The notes beneath the pieces were generated by a model that ran no database searches, was not told the origin of the DNA, and was given only the letters and a program-made list of their open reading frames with translations. Below are positions 1-7,856 of a stretch of DNA of 43,191 nt, piece after piece (positions within the stretch are counted from its first letter, which is position 1; every line of letters begins with the position of its first letter). The position numbers and the translations under genes are program-made. The stretch comes from Mycobacterium sp. GTDB lineage: Bacteria > Actinomycetota > Actinomycetes > Mycobacteriales > Mycobacteriaceae. The stretch lies in assembly GCA_023264735.1 (NCBI GenBank), contig JAHFVD010000064.1, positions 1 to 43,191 of the forward strand. Direction: 5' to 3'.

Positions 1-584
1 AGCTCGAGGGTCTTGCGGCCGACGGCCCTGGCCTGCTCGACATCGGTGGTCGGCACGACGGGGACCGCGGGCGCCAGGAAGGCGTCCGGGCCGATCAACC
101 GGCGAGCCTTCGCGGTGTGTTCGGGAGTGATGAGCACCGGGTGCGCGCCGGCGCTGCGCTGCGCCGACAGCTGCAAGACTTGCGGGCCGAGCGCGGCCAG
201 CACCCGCCGTTCCCGCGGGACGTTGTGCTGATCCAGCACGTCCAGATAGGTGTTGAGTGCGGCCAGCGGCCGTTCGAACTGCGCGTCGGCCTCGGGGTGG
301 CCGACGCCCAGTCCCAGCAGAAACCGCCCGGGATAGGCGTTTTCGATGCGATGGAACGACTCGGCGACGGCCTCGGGCCGGGCGGTCCAGATGTTGACTA
401 TGCCGGTGGCCAGTTTCAGTGTGCTGGTCTGCGCGAGGGCCGGGTCGACCCAGTCCAGCGCCGCGGGCGGCGACCCGGCGACCCACACGGCGCCGTAGCC
501 GAGCGCTTCGATCGCCGTGGCGTCGTCGGGGGTGACCCCCATGCCGAACGATGCGAACCTGCCGAGATCGGGCTTGGCACTCAT
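1..584 (-). CDS. LLM-class (luciferase-like) F420-dependent oxidoreductase, 5' part only
   Basis: The minus-strand frame opens with ATG at 584 and stays open to the window edge, so about 194 N-terminal residues are present and the C-terminus is missing. The segment has the luciferase-like TIM-barrel pattern: a stretch resembling LATGIVNIW after the second strand, then ENAYPGRFLLGLGVGHPE, typical of actinobacterial F420-dependent LLM oxidoreductases. Such enzymes use reduced F420 for hydride transfer; the substrate cannot be told. It starts 29 bp after the kinase stop and no good ribosome site is visible, so it is probably read through from the two-component genes upstream. In M. tuberculosis a luciferase-like gene (Rv3463) sits at this place beside infA, which supports the call. 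Confidence 0.8.
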   Translation of the reverse strand, partial: MSAKPDLGRFASFGMGVTPDDATAIEALGYGAVWVAGSPPAALDWVDPALAQTSTLKLATGIVNIWTARPEAVAESFHRIENAYPGRFLLGLGVGHPEADAQFERPLAALNTYLDVLDQHNVPRERRVLAALGPQVLQLSAQRSAGAHPVLITPEHTAKARRLIGPDAFLAPAVPVVPTTDVEQARAVGRKTLE

Positions 585-613
585 GGGGGCTACAACCCGC
601 GGCCGGTGGTCGC

Positions 614-2098
614 CTATTCCGCGGCGGCGGGAAGTTCGGTCGGCGTATCTGAGAGCGGCGCGGCCGCGACCAACGGCAACAGGATGACGAAGCGGGTATT
701 GCCGGGTTCGGATTCGACCCGGATGTCGCCCTGGTGCTTTTCGACGATGATGCGGCGCGCGAGATCCAGGCCGAGGCCGTCACCCTCACCGAACGGTTTC
801 GTGGTGAAAAACGCGGTGAAGATCCGATCGATGATTTCGTCGGGGATGCCGGGGCCGTCGTCACCGATCTCGACCCGGATCATGTCCTCACCCTGACGGG
901 CGGTGCGGATTGTCAGCGTGCCGCGGCCCTTCATCGCCTGGATGGCGTTGTTGATGATGACGTCCCATACCTCGTTCAAACCGCCTGGGTAGCAGCCGAT
1001 TTCGGGGAGTGTCTTGTCCCAGTCCTTGACCAGCTTGATGGGTTTCTCCGGGCCGACCTTGTCACCGAAGAGCGTCTTGAGCGTGCTGTGCAACAACTCG
1101 TGGACGTTGGCGACCTGATATTCGGCCCGATCCATCTGGGAGTACTTCTTGGCCCCGGCGAGCAGGCCCGAGATGCGCTCGCTGGCGTCGGCGATCTCGT
1201 TCATCCGCAGCTCGGTGTCGATGGTGTACTTCAGCCAGCCGATGGCGCTCTGCAATGTCGCCGAGCAGTCGACCGAATCGATGGAGGCCTCGACACGTTC
1301 CAGCCAATCGACGTCCAGGCCGGCTTCCACGAACGTCGGTGCGTAGTCCCAGGCACCGGCGATGCCGTGGTCTTCCAGCCAATCGCCGACCTGGTCCTCG
1401 CGGTCCGAGGTCTCCAGCGCGGTCAATTCCTGTGCCTTGGACTTGGCGACCATCTCGGCGACCTCGTCCTGAATGCGGACCAGCATGCGCAGCGCCTCGG
1501 GGGTGAACTTGCCGTCGGCCAGCATCGACAGCTTGTAGCGCATCTTGCCCACGCCCTCGCGCAGATCGGCTACCGCGCGGGCGGTGGCGGCGGCGGGGTT
1601 GTTGAGTTGGTGGGTCAGCCCCGCGGTGATCGTTCCGAGCGCCAGCAGCTTTTGGCGCTGGCCGATGATCTGGCTCTGCCGCCGGCCGCCGACCATATGG
1701 CCCTCGAGCAGATGTACGGCCATCGGGAACTCGGTCTGCATGAACCGCGCGAATGCGCTGGCGTCGAGCACGAAGAACCGCGACGGGCGCGTGACGCGCA
1801 CCGACGCTTGGTAGAGCTGTTCCTCGTCGGGGATGTAGGCCGACCAGGCACCGCAATACACGCCGCGCTGCGAGGTGCGACTGGTCTCGATGTCGACGCC
1901 GCCCGAGCGTTTGGACATCACCAACTCACCGTCGAGCAGAACGTAGAAGCAGGTGGCCGGTTCACCCTCGACGACGACCGGGCCGGTCTCGAAGACGCGG
2001 ATATGCCCGTTCGCGCACAGCGTCTGCAGCTGTTCATCGGTCAGTGCCTCGAACAGGAACAGAGTCCGCAGTTCACTGGGCAGACATTTCTCACCCAT
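614..2098 (-). CDS. Sensor histidine kinase with N-terminal cyclic-nucleotide-binding domain
   Basis: The start is ATG at 2098, preceded by an AAGGAG site 6-7 nt upstream, giving 494 aa; the open frame extends further but lacks such a site. Residues about 10-135 look like a cyclic-nucleotide-binding (Crp/PKA-type) beta-roll, with FYVLLDGEL in its core. A DHp helix follows with phospho-acceptor His163 in the motif GLTHQLNNPAAA. The C-terminal HATPase domain shows an N-box (NEVWDVIINNAIQAM), a G1 box (DDGPGIP) and a G2 box (GLGL), so it should be active. No membrane segment is seen, so the kinase is probably cytoplasmic. It lies 17 bp after the REC/TrxR-like gene and is most likely co-transcribed with it; the REC domain there is the obvious phosphate acceptor. 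The ligand (cAMP, cGMP or other) is not known. Confidence 0.85.
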   Translation of the reverse strand: MGEKCLPSELRTLFLFEALTDEQLQTLCANGHIRVFETGPVVVEGEPATCFYVLLDGELVMSKRSGGVDIETSRTSQRGVYCGAWSAYIPDEEQLYQASVRVTRPSRFFVLDASAFARFMQTEFPMAVHLLEGHMVGGRRQSQIIGQRQKLLALGTITAGLTHQLNNPAAATARAVADLREGVGKMRYKLSMLADGKFTPEALRMLVRIQDEVAEMVAKSKAQELTALETSDREDQVGDWLEDHGIAGAWDYAPTFVEAGLDVDWLERVEASIDSVDCSATLQSAIGWLKYTIDTELRMNEIADASERISGLLAGAKKYSQMDRAEYQVANVHELLHSTLKTLFGDKVGPEKPIKLVKDWDKTLPEIGCYPGGLNEVWDVIINNAIQAMKGRGTLTIRTARQGEDMIRVEIGDDGPGIPDEIIDRIFTAFFTTKPFGEGDGLGLDLARRIIVEKHQGDIRVESEPGNTRFVILLPLVAAAPLSDTPTELPAAAE

Positions 2099-2115
2099 CG
2101 TCTTCTCCTTGCTGG

Positions 2116-3816
2116 TTACGCCTCGGCCAGGTAGCGGTGCACCAACATCACCGCCATCGACCCTTCGCCGACGGCGGCCGCCACCCGTTTGGCGGACTCG
2201 GCGCGCACGTCCCCTGCAACAAACACACCCGGCACACTTGTTTCCAGGTGGTGGGGCGGCCGGTCCAGACCCCACCCGGCCACGTTGAACAGGTCGGGTC
2301 CGGCGAGGACGAAACCGTGGTCGTCGACGGCGACGACCTCTTTGAGCCAGTCGGTACGTGGCTCGGCGCCGATGAAGCAGCACATCCGGGTGGACTCCAC
2401 GGTTTCCCGCTGACCGCTCTGCCGGTTCTCCAGGATCAGGCCGGTCAGGTGATCGTCATCGCCGATGGTGTCCACCACTTCGGTGCAGGTCCGCACGGTG
2501 ATGTTCGGATTCTTCTCGATCTGCTGGATCAGGTAGTGCGACATTGACGCTTCCAGCGACGGGCCGCGCACCAGCATGGTCACCGAGTTCGCCTCGCGGG
2601 ACATGAACATCGCCGCCTGCCCGGCCGAGTTGGCCCCGCCGACGATGTAGACGTCTTCGCCCTTGCATTCGGAGGCGTCCGACACCGAGGCGCCGTAGTA
2701 GACGCCGCGCCCGACGTAATTACAGGCCGGATCGTCGGGGTTGTCCCAGCAGCCGGTGACCTGCAGCTGCCGGTAGGCCACACCGGTGGCCAGGATGACC
2801 GCCCGCGCGGCGATGCTGCCGCCGTCCTCGAAATTGATGGTCCGGGCGGTTCCCGCCTCCCCGGCCTGCAGCCGGACCGCCTTGCGGGTGGTGATGACCT
2901 CCGCGCCGAACCGCTCGGCCTGTCTGCGTGCAGATGTCGTCAGTTCGGCACCGGAGACGCCGGTGGGGAAGCCGAGGTAGTTCTCGATGCGGGAACTGCG
3001 CCCGGCCTGGCCGCCGGTCGTCGTCTCCTCGATCAGGACCGTCCTGAGCCCTTCGGATGCGCCGTAGACCGCGGCCGCCAGCCCAGCAGGTCCGCCGCCG
3101 ATGACGGCGAGGTCGTACATCTCCAGCGACGGGTTGGTTGAGAGCCCGAGCATTTCGGCGAGCGCGGCGTTGGTCGGGTCGACCAGGATCTCGCCCTTCT
3201 CGCTGATGACGACCGGTAGCTCCAGCCCGTCCAGGCTGGCGGCGTCGAGCAGTTGCTTGCCCTTGGGCTCGTCGGCGTTGAATGCGCGGAACGTGTGCTG
3301 GTTGCGGGCCAGGAACTGGCGGACCTCCCAGGACCGCTCGCTCCACCGGTGCCCGATCACCTTCGTGTGGGGGATGGCCCGGTCGCCGGTGGCGTGCCAG
3401 GCCTCCAACAAGGCGTCGATCACCGGGTAGAGCTTCTCCTCCGGCGGATCCCACGGCTTGAGCAGGTAGTGGTCGAGGTCGACGACGTTGATGGCGTCGA
3501 TCGCCGCGTGGGTGTCGGCATACGCGGTCAGCAGAACGCGCCGCGCCATCGGGTAGACGTCCATCGCTTCTTCGAGGAACTGGATGCCGCTCATCTGGGG
3601 CATTCGGTAGTCGGCGACGAACACCGCGACCGTCTCGCCGCGCAGCTTGAGTTCATTGATCGTTTCCAGCGCGTCCGGCCCGGATTCTGCACGGACGATC
3701 CGGTACCGCTCGCCGTAATGGCGGCGGAGGTCGCGAGCGACAGCGCGCGATACGGCCGGGTCGTCGTCAACAGTGAGAATGACGGGTTTGCGGGGCTGGG
3801 GGGCGGGTCCAGTCAT
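2116..3816 (-). CDS. Response-regulator receiver domain fused to a thioredoxin-reductase-like flavoprotein lacking CxxC
   Basis: 566 aa from ATG at 3816. Residues 10-135 form a receiver domain with acidic pocket D17-D19, phospho-site D69 (VADYRMP), T97 and K120. Residues about 150-225 resemble a thioredoxin/glutaredoxin-fold segment. From about 233 there is a thioredoxin-reductase-like flavoprotein: FAD motif GGGPAG at 240-245, TTGGQAG at 266-272, NADP-binding GGANSAG at 393-399 and a C-terminal FAD motif around VFVAGDVR. At the place of the redox CxxC the sequence reads Tyr-Gly-Ala-Ser-Val (374-378), so both redox cysteines are absent; Cys384 lies just after. Database entries named fused response regulator/thioredoxin-disulfide reductase commonly share this loss. 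The gene pairs with the downstream CNB kinase. Output is probably through the flavin domain, since no DNA-binding domain exists. Confidence 0.85.
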   Translation of the reverse strand: MTGPAPQPRKPVILTVDDDPAVSRAVARDLRRHYGERYRIVRAESGPDALETINELKLRGETVAVFVADYRMPQMSGIQFLEEAMDVYPMARRVLLTAYADTHAAIDAINVVDLDHYLLKPWDPPEEKLYPVIDALLEAWHATGDRAIPHTKVIGHRWSERSWEVRQFLARNQHTFRAFNADEPKGKQLLDAASLDGLELPVVISEKGEILVDPTNAALAEMLGLSTNPSLEMYDLAVIGGGPAGLAAAVYGASEGLRTVLIEETTTGGQAGRSSRIENYLGFPTGVSGAELTTSARRQAERFGAEVITTRKAVRLQAGEAGTARTINFEDGGSIAARAVILATGVAYRQLQVTGCWDNPDDPACNYVGRGVYYGASVSDASECKGEDVYIVGGANSAGQAAMFMSREANSVTMLVRGPSLEASMSHYLIQQIEKNPNITVRTCTEVVDTIGDDDHLTGLILENRQSGQRETVESTRMCCFIGAEPRTDWLKEVVAVDDHGFVLAGPDLFNVAGWGLDRPPHHLETSVPGVFVAGDVRAESAKRVAAAVGEGSMAVMLVHRYLAEA

Positions 3817-3850
3817 CGCCGTCCAGTATGCGCCGTGTGTCCAGTGCTTA

Positions 3851-3869
3851 TTAGGTCAGGCTTGCCCTG
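3851..3869. promoter_or_regulatory. Possible IdeR/DtxR-type iron box
   Basis: Between the divergent REC/TrxR-like gene and infA lies TTAGGTCAGGCTTGCCCTG. By hand it matches 13 of 19 positions of the known mycobacterial IdeR consensus, including 11 of the first 12, but the right half is poor. It lies 35-53 bp upstream of the flavoprotein start codon. A real site would make that operon iron-responsive. This is a weak match and could be chance. Confidence 0.25.
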
Positions 3870-3913
3870 TTCGCCGTGGGCTAAGGTGAGGTCAGCACGG
3901 CTGCGCGACCGTT

Positions 3914-3942
3914 TTGGAGTAGCGCGCCGGAGCGGGTATCGT
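3914..3942 (+). promoter_or_regulatory. Candidate SigA-type promoter for infA
   Basis: A TTGGAG -35-like element (3914-3919), a 17-bp spacer and TATCGT (3937-3942, fitting the mycobacterial TANNNT -10) lie 135 bp before infA. The rest of the 261-bp gap 3817-4077 shows only the iron-box-like site and a ribosome site before infA. Confidence 0.4.
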
Positions 3943-4077
3943 TGACCGGCGGTGCGGTATCCGCGCCGACTCTTGCGTGCCTCGTCCTGGAATTTTCTGG
4001 AATTTCCTGATCCCGGCTCACGTTTTGAAGTCGGGGCGATTGCTGCGCCGAACCCAGAAAGCAGGATCTGAGAGGTT

Positions 4078-4299
4078 ATGGCCAAGAAAGACGGTGCCAT
4101 CGAGGTCGAGGGCCGCGTGGTCGAGCCCCTGCCCAATGCGATGTTTCGCATTGAGCTGGAGAACGGACACAAGGTGCTCGCTCACATCAGCGGCAAGATG
4201 CGGCAGCACTACATCCGCATCCTTCCCGAGGACCGGGTGGTAGTGGAGTTGTCTCCCTACGACCTGACCCGGGGTCGCATTGTGTACCGGTACAAGTAA
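4078..4299 (+). CDS. infA: Translation initiation factor IF-1
   Basis: 73 aa, the standard length. It is a single S1/OB-fold domain with the family sequence MAKKDGAIEVEGRVVE at the start, the core LENGHKVLAHISGKMR, and the end RGRIVYRYK. IF-1 binds the 30S A-site region during initiation and helps IF-2 and IF-3 select the initiator tRNA. It heads the infA-rpmJ-rpsM-rpsK-rpsD-rpoA-rplQ cluster, the standard actinobacterial order. A purine-rich site (GAGAGG) lies just before the ATG. Confidence 0.98.
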   Translation: MAKKDGAIEVEGRVVEPLPNAMFRIELENGHKVLAHISGKMRQHYIRILPEDRVVVELSPYDLTRGRIVYRYK

Positions 4300-4364
4300 G
4301 CCTGAACCGACCGCGAACCAGCACCACAACTGACAACGACGAGAACTAGAAGGATCGAACAGCC

Positions 4365-4478
4365 GTGAAGGTGAACCCGAGCGTCAAGCCGATCTGCGAC
4401 AAGTGCAGGGTGATCCGCCGGCATGGGCGGGTCATGGTGATCTGCTCTGATCCGCGCCACAAGCAGCGGCAGGGCTAG
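4365..4478 (+). CDS. rpmJ: 50S ribosomal protein L36 (bL36)
   Basis: A 37-aa protein starting with GTG at 4365 and ending at TAG 4478, with AAGGA about 10 nt upstream. It reads [20 protein letters not shown] and ends in [12 protein letters not shown]. The zinc ligands Cys11, Cys14, Cys27 and His32 are present, so this is the zinc-binding (C+) form of L36. Mycobacteria can also carry zinc-free paralogues elsewhere for zinc starvation. The place between infA and rpsM is the usual one. Confidence 0.97.
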
Positions 4479-4488
4479 CAGCTCGACC

Positions 4489-4599
4489 GCTCGCGTCGGC
4501 GAGCACCACATACAACTAAATGATGACCTCCCAGTATCACAGCGCAGATTGGCTGCGCAGCCACGCCCGGAACGGAGGCCGGGCCCCGACACAGTCGGG
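4489..4599 (+). promoter_or_regulatory. Run of four stem-loops in the rpmJ-rpsM gap
   Basis: The 168-bp gap between rpmJ and rpsM holds four consecutive inverted repeats: GCTCGC/GCGAGC (4489-4504, 4-nt loop), GCGCAG/CTGCGC (4542-4558, 5-nt loop), GCCCGG/CCGGGC (4565-4584, 8-nt loop) and CCCGAC/GTCGGG (4585-4599, 3-nt loop). None has a T-run, so they are not plain intrinsic terminators. They could be an S4- or S13-responsive leader or an mRNA processing region; this is inference. Confidence 0.4.
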
Positions 4600-4646
4600 A
4601 ACGAACTGGGAACAGACCTCCGCATAGAAGAAGGAATCAAAGCCCT

Positions 4647-5021
4647 GTGGCACGTCTAGTGGGCGTGGATCTCCCGCGCGATAAGCGCATGGAGATCGCG
4701 CTGACCTACATCTACGGCATCGGCCGTACCCGTTCTCAGGAAATCCTTGCAGCGACCGGCATCGACCGGGATCTGCGCAGCAAGGACCTGACCGACGATC
4801 AGCTCACGCAGTTGCGTGAGTACATCGAAGCCTCGCTCAAGGTGGAGGGTGACCTGCGCCGTGAGGTGCAGGCCGACATCCGTCGCAAGATCGAGATCGG
4901 CTGCTACCAGGGCCTGCGGCACCGCCGCGGCCTGCCGGTGCGTGGCCAGCGAACCAAGACCAATGCGCGTACCCGCAAGGGCCCGAAGCGCACCATCGCC
5001 GGCAAGAAGAAGGCCAGGTAA
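4647..5021 (+). CDS. rpsM: 30S ribosomal protein S13 (uS13)
   Basis: 124 aa from GTG at 4647, with a GAAGGA site about 12 nt upstream. It starts MARLVGVDLPRDKR, has the helix-two-turn-helix region LTYIYGIGRTRSQEIL, and carries the basic C-terminal tail GLRHRRGLPVRGQRTKTNAR followed by a lysine-rich end. S13 sits in the 30S head, contacts the P-site tRNA and forms bridges to the 50S subunit. The stop codon lies 6 bp before rpsK, so the two are co-translated. Confidence 0.98.
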   Translation: MARLVGVDLPRDKRMEIALTYIYGIGRTRSQEILAATGIDRDLRSKDLTDDQLTQLREYIEASLKVEGDLRREVQADIRRKIEIGCYQGLRHRRGLPVRGQRTKTNARTRKGPKRTIAGKKKAR

Positions 5022-5027
5022 CCCCGG

Positions 5028-5444
5028 ATGGCACAAGCAAAGAAGGGCGGCGCTGCACCCAAGAAGGGGCAGAAGACCCGTCGCCGGGAAAAGAAGAACG
5101 TCCCGCACGGCGCTGCGCACATCAAGAGCACGTTCAACAACACGATCGTCTCCATCACCGATCCGCAGGGCAATGTCATCGCCTGGGCGTCGTCGGGTCA
5201 CGTCGGCTTCAAGGGTTCGCGTAAGTCGACCCCGTTCGCCGCGCAGCTGGCTGCCGAGAACGCGGCTCGCAAGGCTCAGGAGCACGGCGTCAAGAAGGTC
5301 GACGTGTTCGTCAAGGGCCCGGGCTCGGGCCGTGAGACCGCCATCCGCTCGCTTCAGGCCGCTGGCCTTGAGGTCGGCGCGATTTCCGATGTCACACCGC
5401 AGCCGCACAACGGCTGCCGTCCGCCCAAGCGGCGCCGGGTCTAG
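5028..5444 (+). CDS. rpsK: 30S ribosomal protein S11 (uS11)
   Basis: 138 aa from ATG at 5028. An N-terminal lysine-rich extension of about 25 residues precedes the S11 core, which shows HIKSTFNNTIVSITDPQGN, the SSGHVGFKGSRKSTPFAAQ block and the C-terminal end PQPHNGCRPPKRRRV. S11 lies on the 30S platform and helps form the mRNA exit channel with S7 and S18. It overlaps nothing and is followed after 14 bp by rpsD, with GGGAGGA before that start. Confidence 0.98.
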   Translation: MAQAKKGGAAPKKGQKTRRREKKNVPHGAAHIKSTFNNTIVSITDPQGNVIAWASSGHVGFKGSRKSTPFAAQLAAENAARKAQEHGVKKVDVFVKGPGSGRETAIRSLQAAGLEVGAISDVTPQPHNGCRPPKRRRV

Positions 5445-5458
5445 GGAGGACTAGAAAA

Positions 5459-6064
5459 ATGGCTCGTTATACCGGACCCGCAACCCGCAAGTCGCGCCGC
5501 CTCGGCGTCGACCTGGTCGGCGGCGATCAGTCGTTCGAGAAGCGCCCCTACCCGCCCGGCCAGCACGGCCGCGCGCGGATCAAGGAGAGCGAATACCGCC
5601 AGCAGCTGCAGGAGAAGCAGAAGGCCCGCTTCACCTACGGCGTGATGGAGAAGCAGTTCCGTCGTTACTACGAAGAGGCCAACCGCCTCTCGGGTAAGAC
5701 CGGCGAGAACCTGCTGCGCATCCTGGAGACCCGCCTGGACAACGTGGTGTACCGCGCCGGCCTGGCGCGTACCCGCCGGGCGGCTCGCCAGCTCGTCAGC
5801 CACGGCCACTTCACCGTCAACGGTGTCAAGGTGAACATCCCGAGCTACCGGGTGTCGCAATACGACATCATCGACGTCAAGGAAAAGTCGCTGAACACCT
5901 TCCCGTTCGAGCTGTCGCGGCAGACGGCCGGGGAGCGCCCGATCCCGTCCTGGCTGCAGGTCGTCGGCGAGCGTCAGCGGATCCTTGTGCACCAGCTGCC
6001 CGAGCGTGCGCAGATTCAGGTGCCGCTGGCCGAGCAGCTCATCGTCGAGTTCTACTCGAAGTAA
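5459..6064 (+). CDS. rpsD: 30S ribosomal protein S4 (uS4), zinc-free form
   Basis: 201 aa. It begins MARYTGPATRKSRRLGVDL and has RRPYPPGQHG-type sequence (here KRPYPPGQHGRARIKE), then the S4 RNA-binding domain around ETRLDNVVYRAGLARTRRAA. The N-terminal cysteine cluster of the zinc form is missing, which is normal for mycobacteria. S4 starts 16S rRNA 5'-domain assembly and in E. coli represses translation of the alpha operon (rpsM-rpsK-rpsD-rpoA), which makes the hairpins before rpsM interesting. The AGGGAGGA site is close to the start. Confidence 0.98.
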   Translation: MARYTGPATRKSRRLGVDLVGGDQSFEKRPYPPGQHGRARIKESEYRQQLQEKQKARFTYGVMEKQFRRYYEEANRLSGKTGENLLRILETRLDNVVYRAGLARTRRAARQLVSHGHFTVNGVKVNIPSYRVSQYDIIDVKEKSLNTFPFELSRQTAGERPIPSWLQVVGERQRILVHQLPERAQIQVPLAEQLIVEFYSK

Positions 6065-6071
6065 GAAGACG

Positions 6072-6095
6072 TCCGCGGGGCAACCGTTCCGCGGA
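6072..6095 (+). other. Hairpin between rpsD and rpoA
   Basis: A 7-bp perfect inverted repeat, TCCGCGG (6072-6078) and CCGCGGA (6089-6095), with a 10-nt loop lies 7 bp after the rpsD stop. No T-run follows. It may be a processing site or partial attenuator that separates rpoA dosage from the ribosomal genes; no evidence beyond the repeat. Confidence 0.4.
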
Positions 6096-6145
6096 TCACT
6101 TAACGGCATCAAATAGCGGGTGCCGAGAAGGAGATACGAAATACC

Positions 6146-7198
6146 ATGCTGATTTCTCAGCGCCCCACACTCAGCGAAGAGGTCATCGCCGAGAACCGCT
6201 CCCAGTTCGTCATCGAGCCGCTGGAGCCGGGATTCGGTTACACCCTTGGCAATTCGCTGCGTCGTACGCTGCTGTCGTCGATCCCCGGCGCGGCCGTGAC
6301 GAGCATCCGCATCGACGGTGTGCTGCACGAGTTCACCACCGTGCCCGGTGTGAAGGAAGACGTCACCGACATCATCCTGAACCTCAAGGGCCTGGTCGTC
6401 TCCTCTGAGGAGGACGAGCCGGTCACCATGTACCTGCGCAAGCAGGGTCCGGGTGAGGTGACCGCCGGTGACATCGTTCCGCCCGCCGGCGTGACGGTGC
6501 ACAACCCCGACATGCACATCGCGACACTCAACGACAAGGGCAAGCTGGAGGTCGAGCTCGTCGTCGAGCGCGGCCGCGGCTACGTGCCTGCCGTGCAGAA
6601 CAAGGCGTCGGGTGCCGAAATCGGCCGTATCCCGGTCGATTCCATCTACTCGCCGGTGCTGAAGGTCACCTACAAGGTGGAGGCCACCCGCGTCGAGCAG
6701 CGCACCGACTTCGACAAGCTGATCCTGGACGTCGAGACCAAGAACTCGATCAGCCCGCGCGACGCCCTGGCGTCGGCCGGCAAGACGCTGGTCGAATTGT
6801 TCGGTCTGGCACGGGAACTCAATGTCGAGGCCGAGGGCATCGAGATCGGCCCGTCACCGGCCGAGGCCGATCACATCGCGGCGTTCGCGCTGCCGATCGA
6901 CGATCTGGATCTGACGGTCCGTTCGTACAACTGCCTCAAGCGCGAAGGTGTGCACACCGTCGGCGAGCTGGTCGCCCGCACGGAGTCCGATCTGCTGGAC
7001 ATCCGTAACTTCGGCCAGAAGTCCATCGACGAGGTCAAGATCAAGCTGCACCAGCTGGGTCTGTCGCTCAAGGACAGCCCGGCCACCTTCGATCCGTCAG
7101 AGGTCGCCGGCTACGACGTCGCCACCGGTACCTGGAACAGCGATGCGGGTTACGACCTGGACGCCGACCAGGACTTCACCGAAACCGAAGAGCTCTAA
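6146..7198 (+). CDS. rpoA: DNA-directed RNA polymerase subunit alpha
   Basis: 350 aa, the normal actinobacterial length. The N-terminal domain (about 1-230) drives dimerisation and binds beta/beta'; it contains EPLEPGFGYTLGNSLRRTLL, the conserved block used for assembly. The C-terminal domain (about 245-315) binds UP-element DNA and activators and contains LTVRSYNCLKREGVHTVGEL and IRNFGQKSIDEVK. An acidic tail ends the protein. The start at 6146 is preceded by AGAAGGAGAT. An 81-bp gap with a hairpin separates it from rpsD and 60 bp separate it from rplQ. Confidence 0.99.
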   Translation: MLISQRPTLSEEVIAENRSQFVIEPLEPGFGYTLGNSLRRTLLSSIPGAAVTSIRIDGVLHEFTTVPGVKEDVTDIILNLKGLVVSSEEDEPVTMYLRKQGPGEVTAGDIVPPAGVTVHNPDMHIATLNDKGKLEVELVVERGRGYVPAVQNKASGAEIGRIPVDSIYSPVLKVTYKVEATRVEQRTDFDKLILDVETKNSISPRDALASAGKTLVELFGLARELNVEAEGIEIGPSPAEADHIAAFALPIDDLDLTVRSYNCLKREGVHTVGELVARTESDLLDIRNFGQKSIDEVKIKLHQLGLSLKDSPATFDPSEVAGYDVATGTWNSDAGYDLDADQDFTETEEL

Positions 7199-7258
7199 CA
7201 AGAAACCGTCCCGGCCCTACCTCATACGGGGGTCGGCCCCATTTAGGAGATAGTCGCA

Positions 7259-7852
7259 ATGCCCAAGCCAACTAAGGGTGCCCGCCTCGGCGGTTCGTCC
7301 TCGCACCAGAAGGCGATCCTGGCCAACCTGGCCACGTCGCTCTTCGAACACGGCCGGATCAAGACGACCGAGCCGAAGGCGCGGGCGTTGCGGCCGTACG
7401 CCGAGAAGCTCATCACCCATGCCAAGAAGGGCGAACTGCACAACCGGCGTGAGGTGATGAAGAAGATCCGCGACAAGGACATCGTGCATGCCCTGTTCGC
7501 CGAGATCGGGCCGTTCTTCGCCGATCGTGCCGGCGGCTACACCCGCATCATCAAGGTCGAGCCGCGCAAGGGCGACAACGCCCCGATGGCGGTCATCGAG
7601 CTGGTGCGGGAGAAGACCGTGACCTCCGAGGCGAATCGGGCTCGCAAGAGTGCGGCCGCCAAGGCCGCTGCGCCCGCGCCCGCCGCGGTCGAAGAGGCTC
7701 CGGCTGAAGAGATCCCGGCTGAAGAGCCGATCGCCGAGGTTGAGGCCGAGGATGCCGGTATCGCCGACGCCCAGACCGCCGAGGCTTCCGAAGAGGTCGC
7801 CGAGGAGCAGGCTGAGGAATCCGCCGAGGATTCGGACGCTGACAAGTCCTGA
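7259..7852 (+). CDS. rplQ: 50S ribosomal protein L17 (bL17) with acidic C-terminal extension
   Basis: 197 aa. Residues 1-120 are the L17 core, starting MPKPTKGARLGGSSSHQK and containing LATSLFEHGRIKTTEPKA and YTRIIKVEPRKGDNAPMA. The last 75 or so residues are an alanine/glutamate-rich, low-complexity acidic tail, a known mycobacterial feature and probably disordered. L17 lies near the polypeptide exit side of the 50S subunit. TAGGAGATAG precedes the ATG. The stop is 4 bp before the truA start, so translation is probably coupled. Confidence 0.98.
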   Translation: MPKPTKGARLGGSSSHQKAILANLATSLFEHGRIKTTEPKARALRPYAEKLITHAKKGELHNRREVMKKIRDKDIVHALFAEIGPFFADRAGGYTRIIKVEPRKGDNAPMAVIELVREKTVTSEANRARKSAAAKAAAPAPAAVEEAPAEEIPAEEPIAEVEAEDAGIADAQTAEASEEVAEEQAEESAEDSDADKS

Positions 7853-7856
7853 GGCT

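Noticed and set aside
734..2134. 466-aa plus-strand open frame opposite the kinase
   Set aside because: It is an antisense shadow with no motif; the minus strand has the complete kinase domains and ribosome site.
4489..4504. Intrinsic terminator after rpmJ
   Set aside because: The stem is only 6 bp and no T-run follows; transcription must continue to rpsM.
5441..6517. 358-aa minus-strand frame opposite rpsD and rpoA
   Set aside because: Shadow of two certain genes in high-GC DNA.
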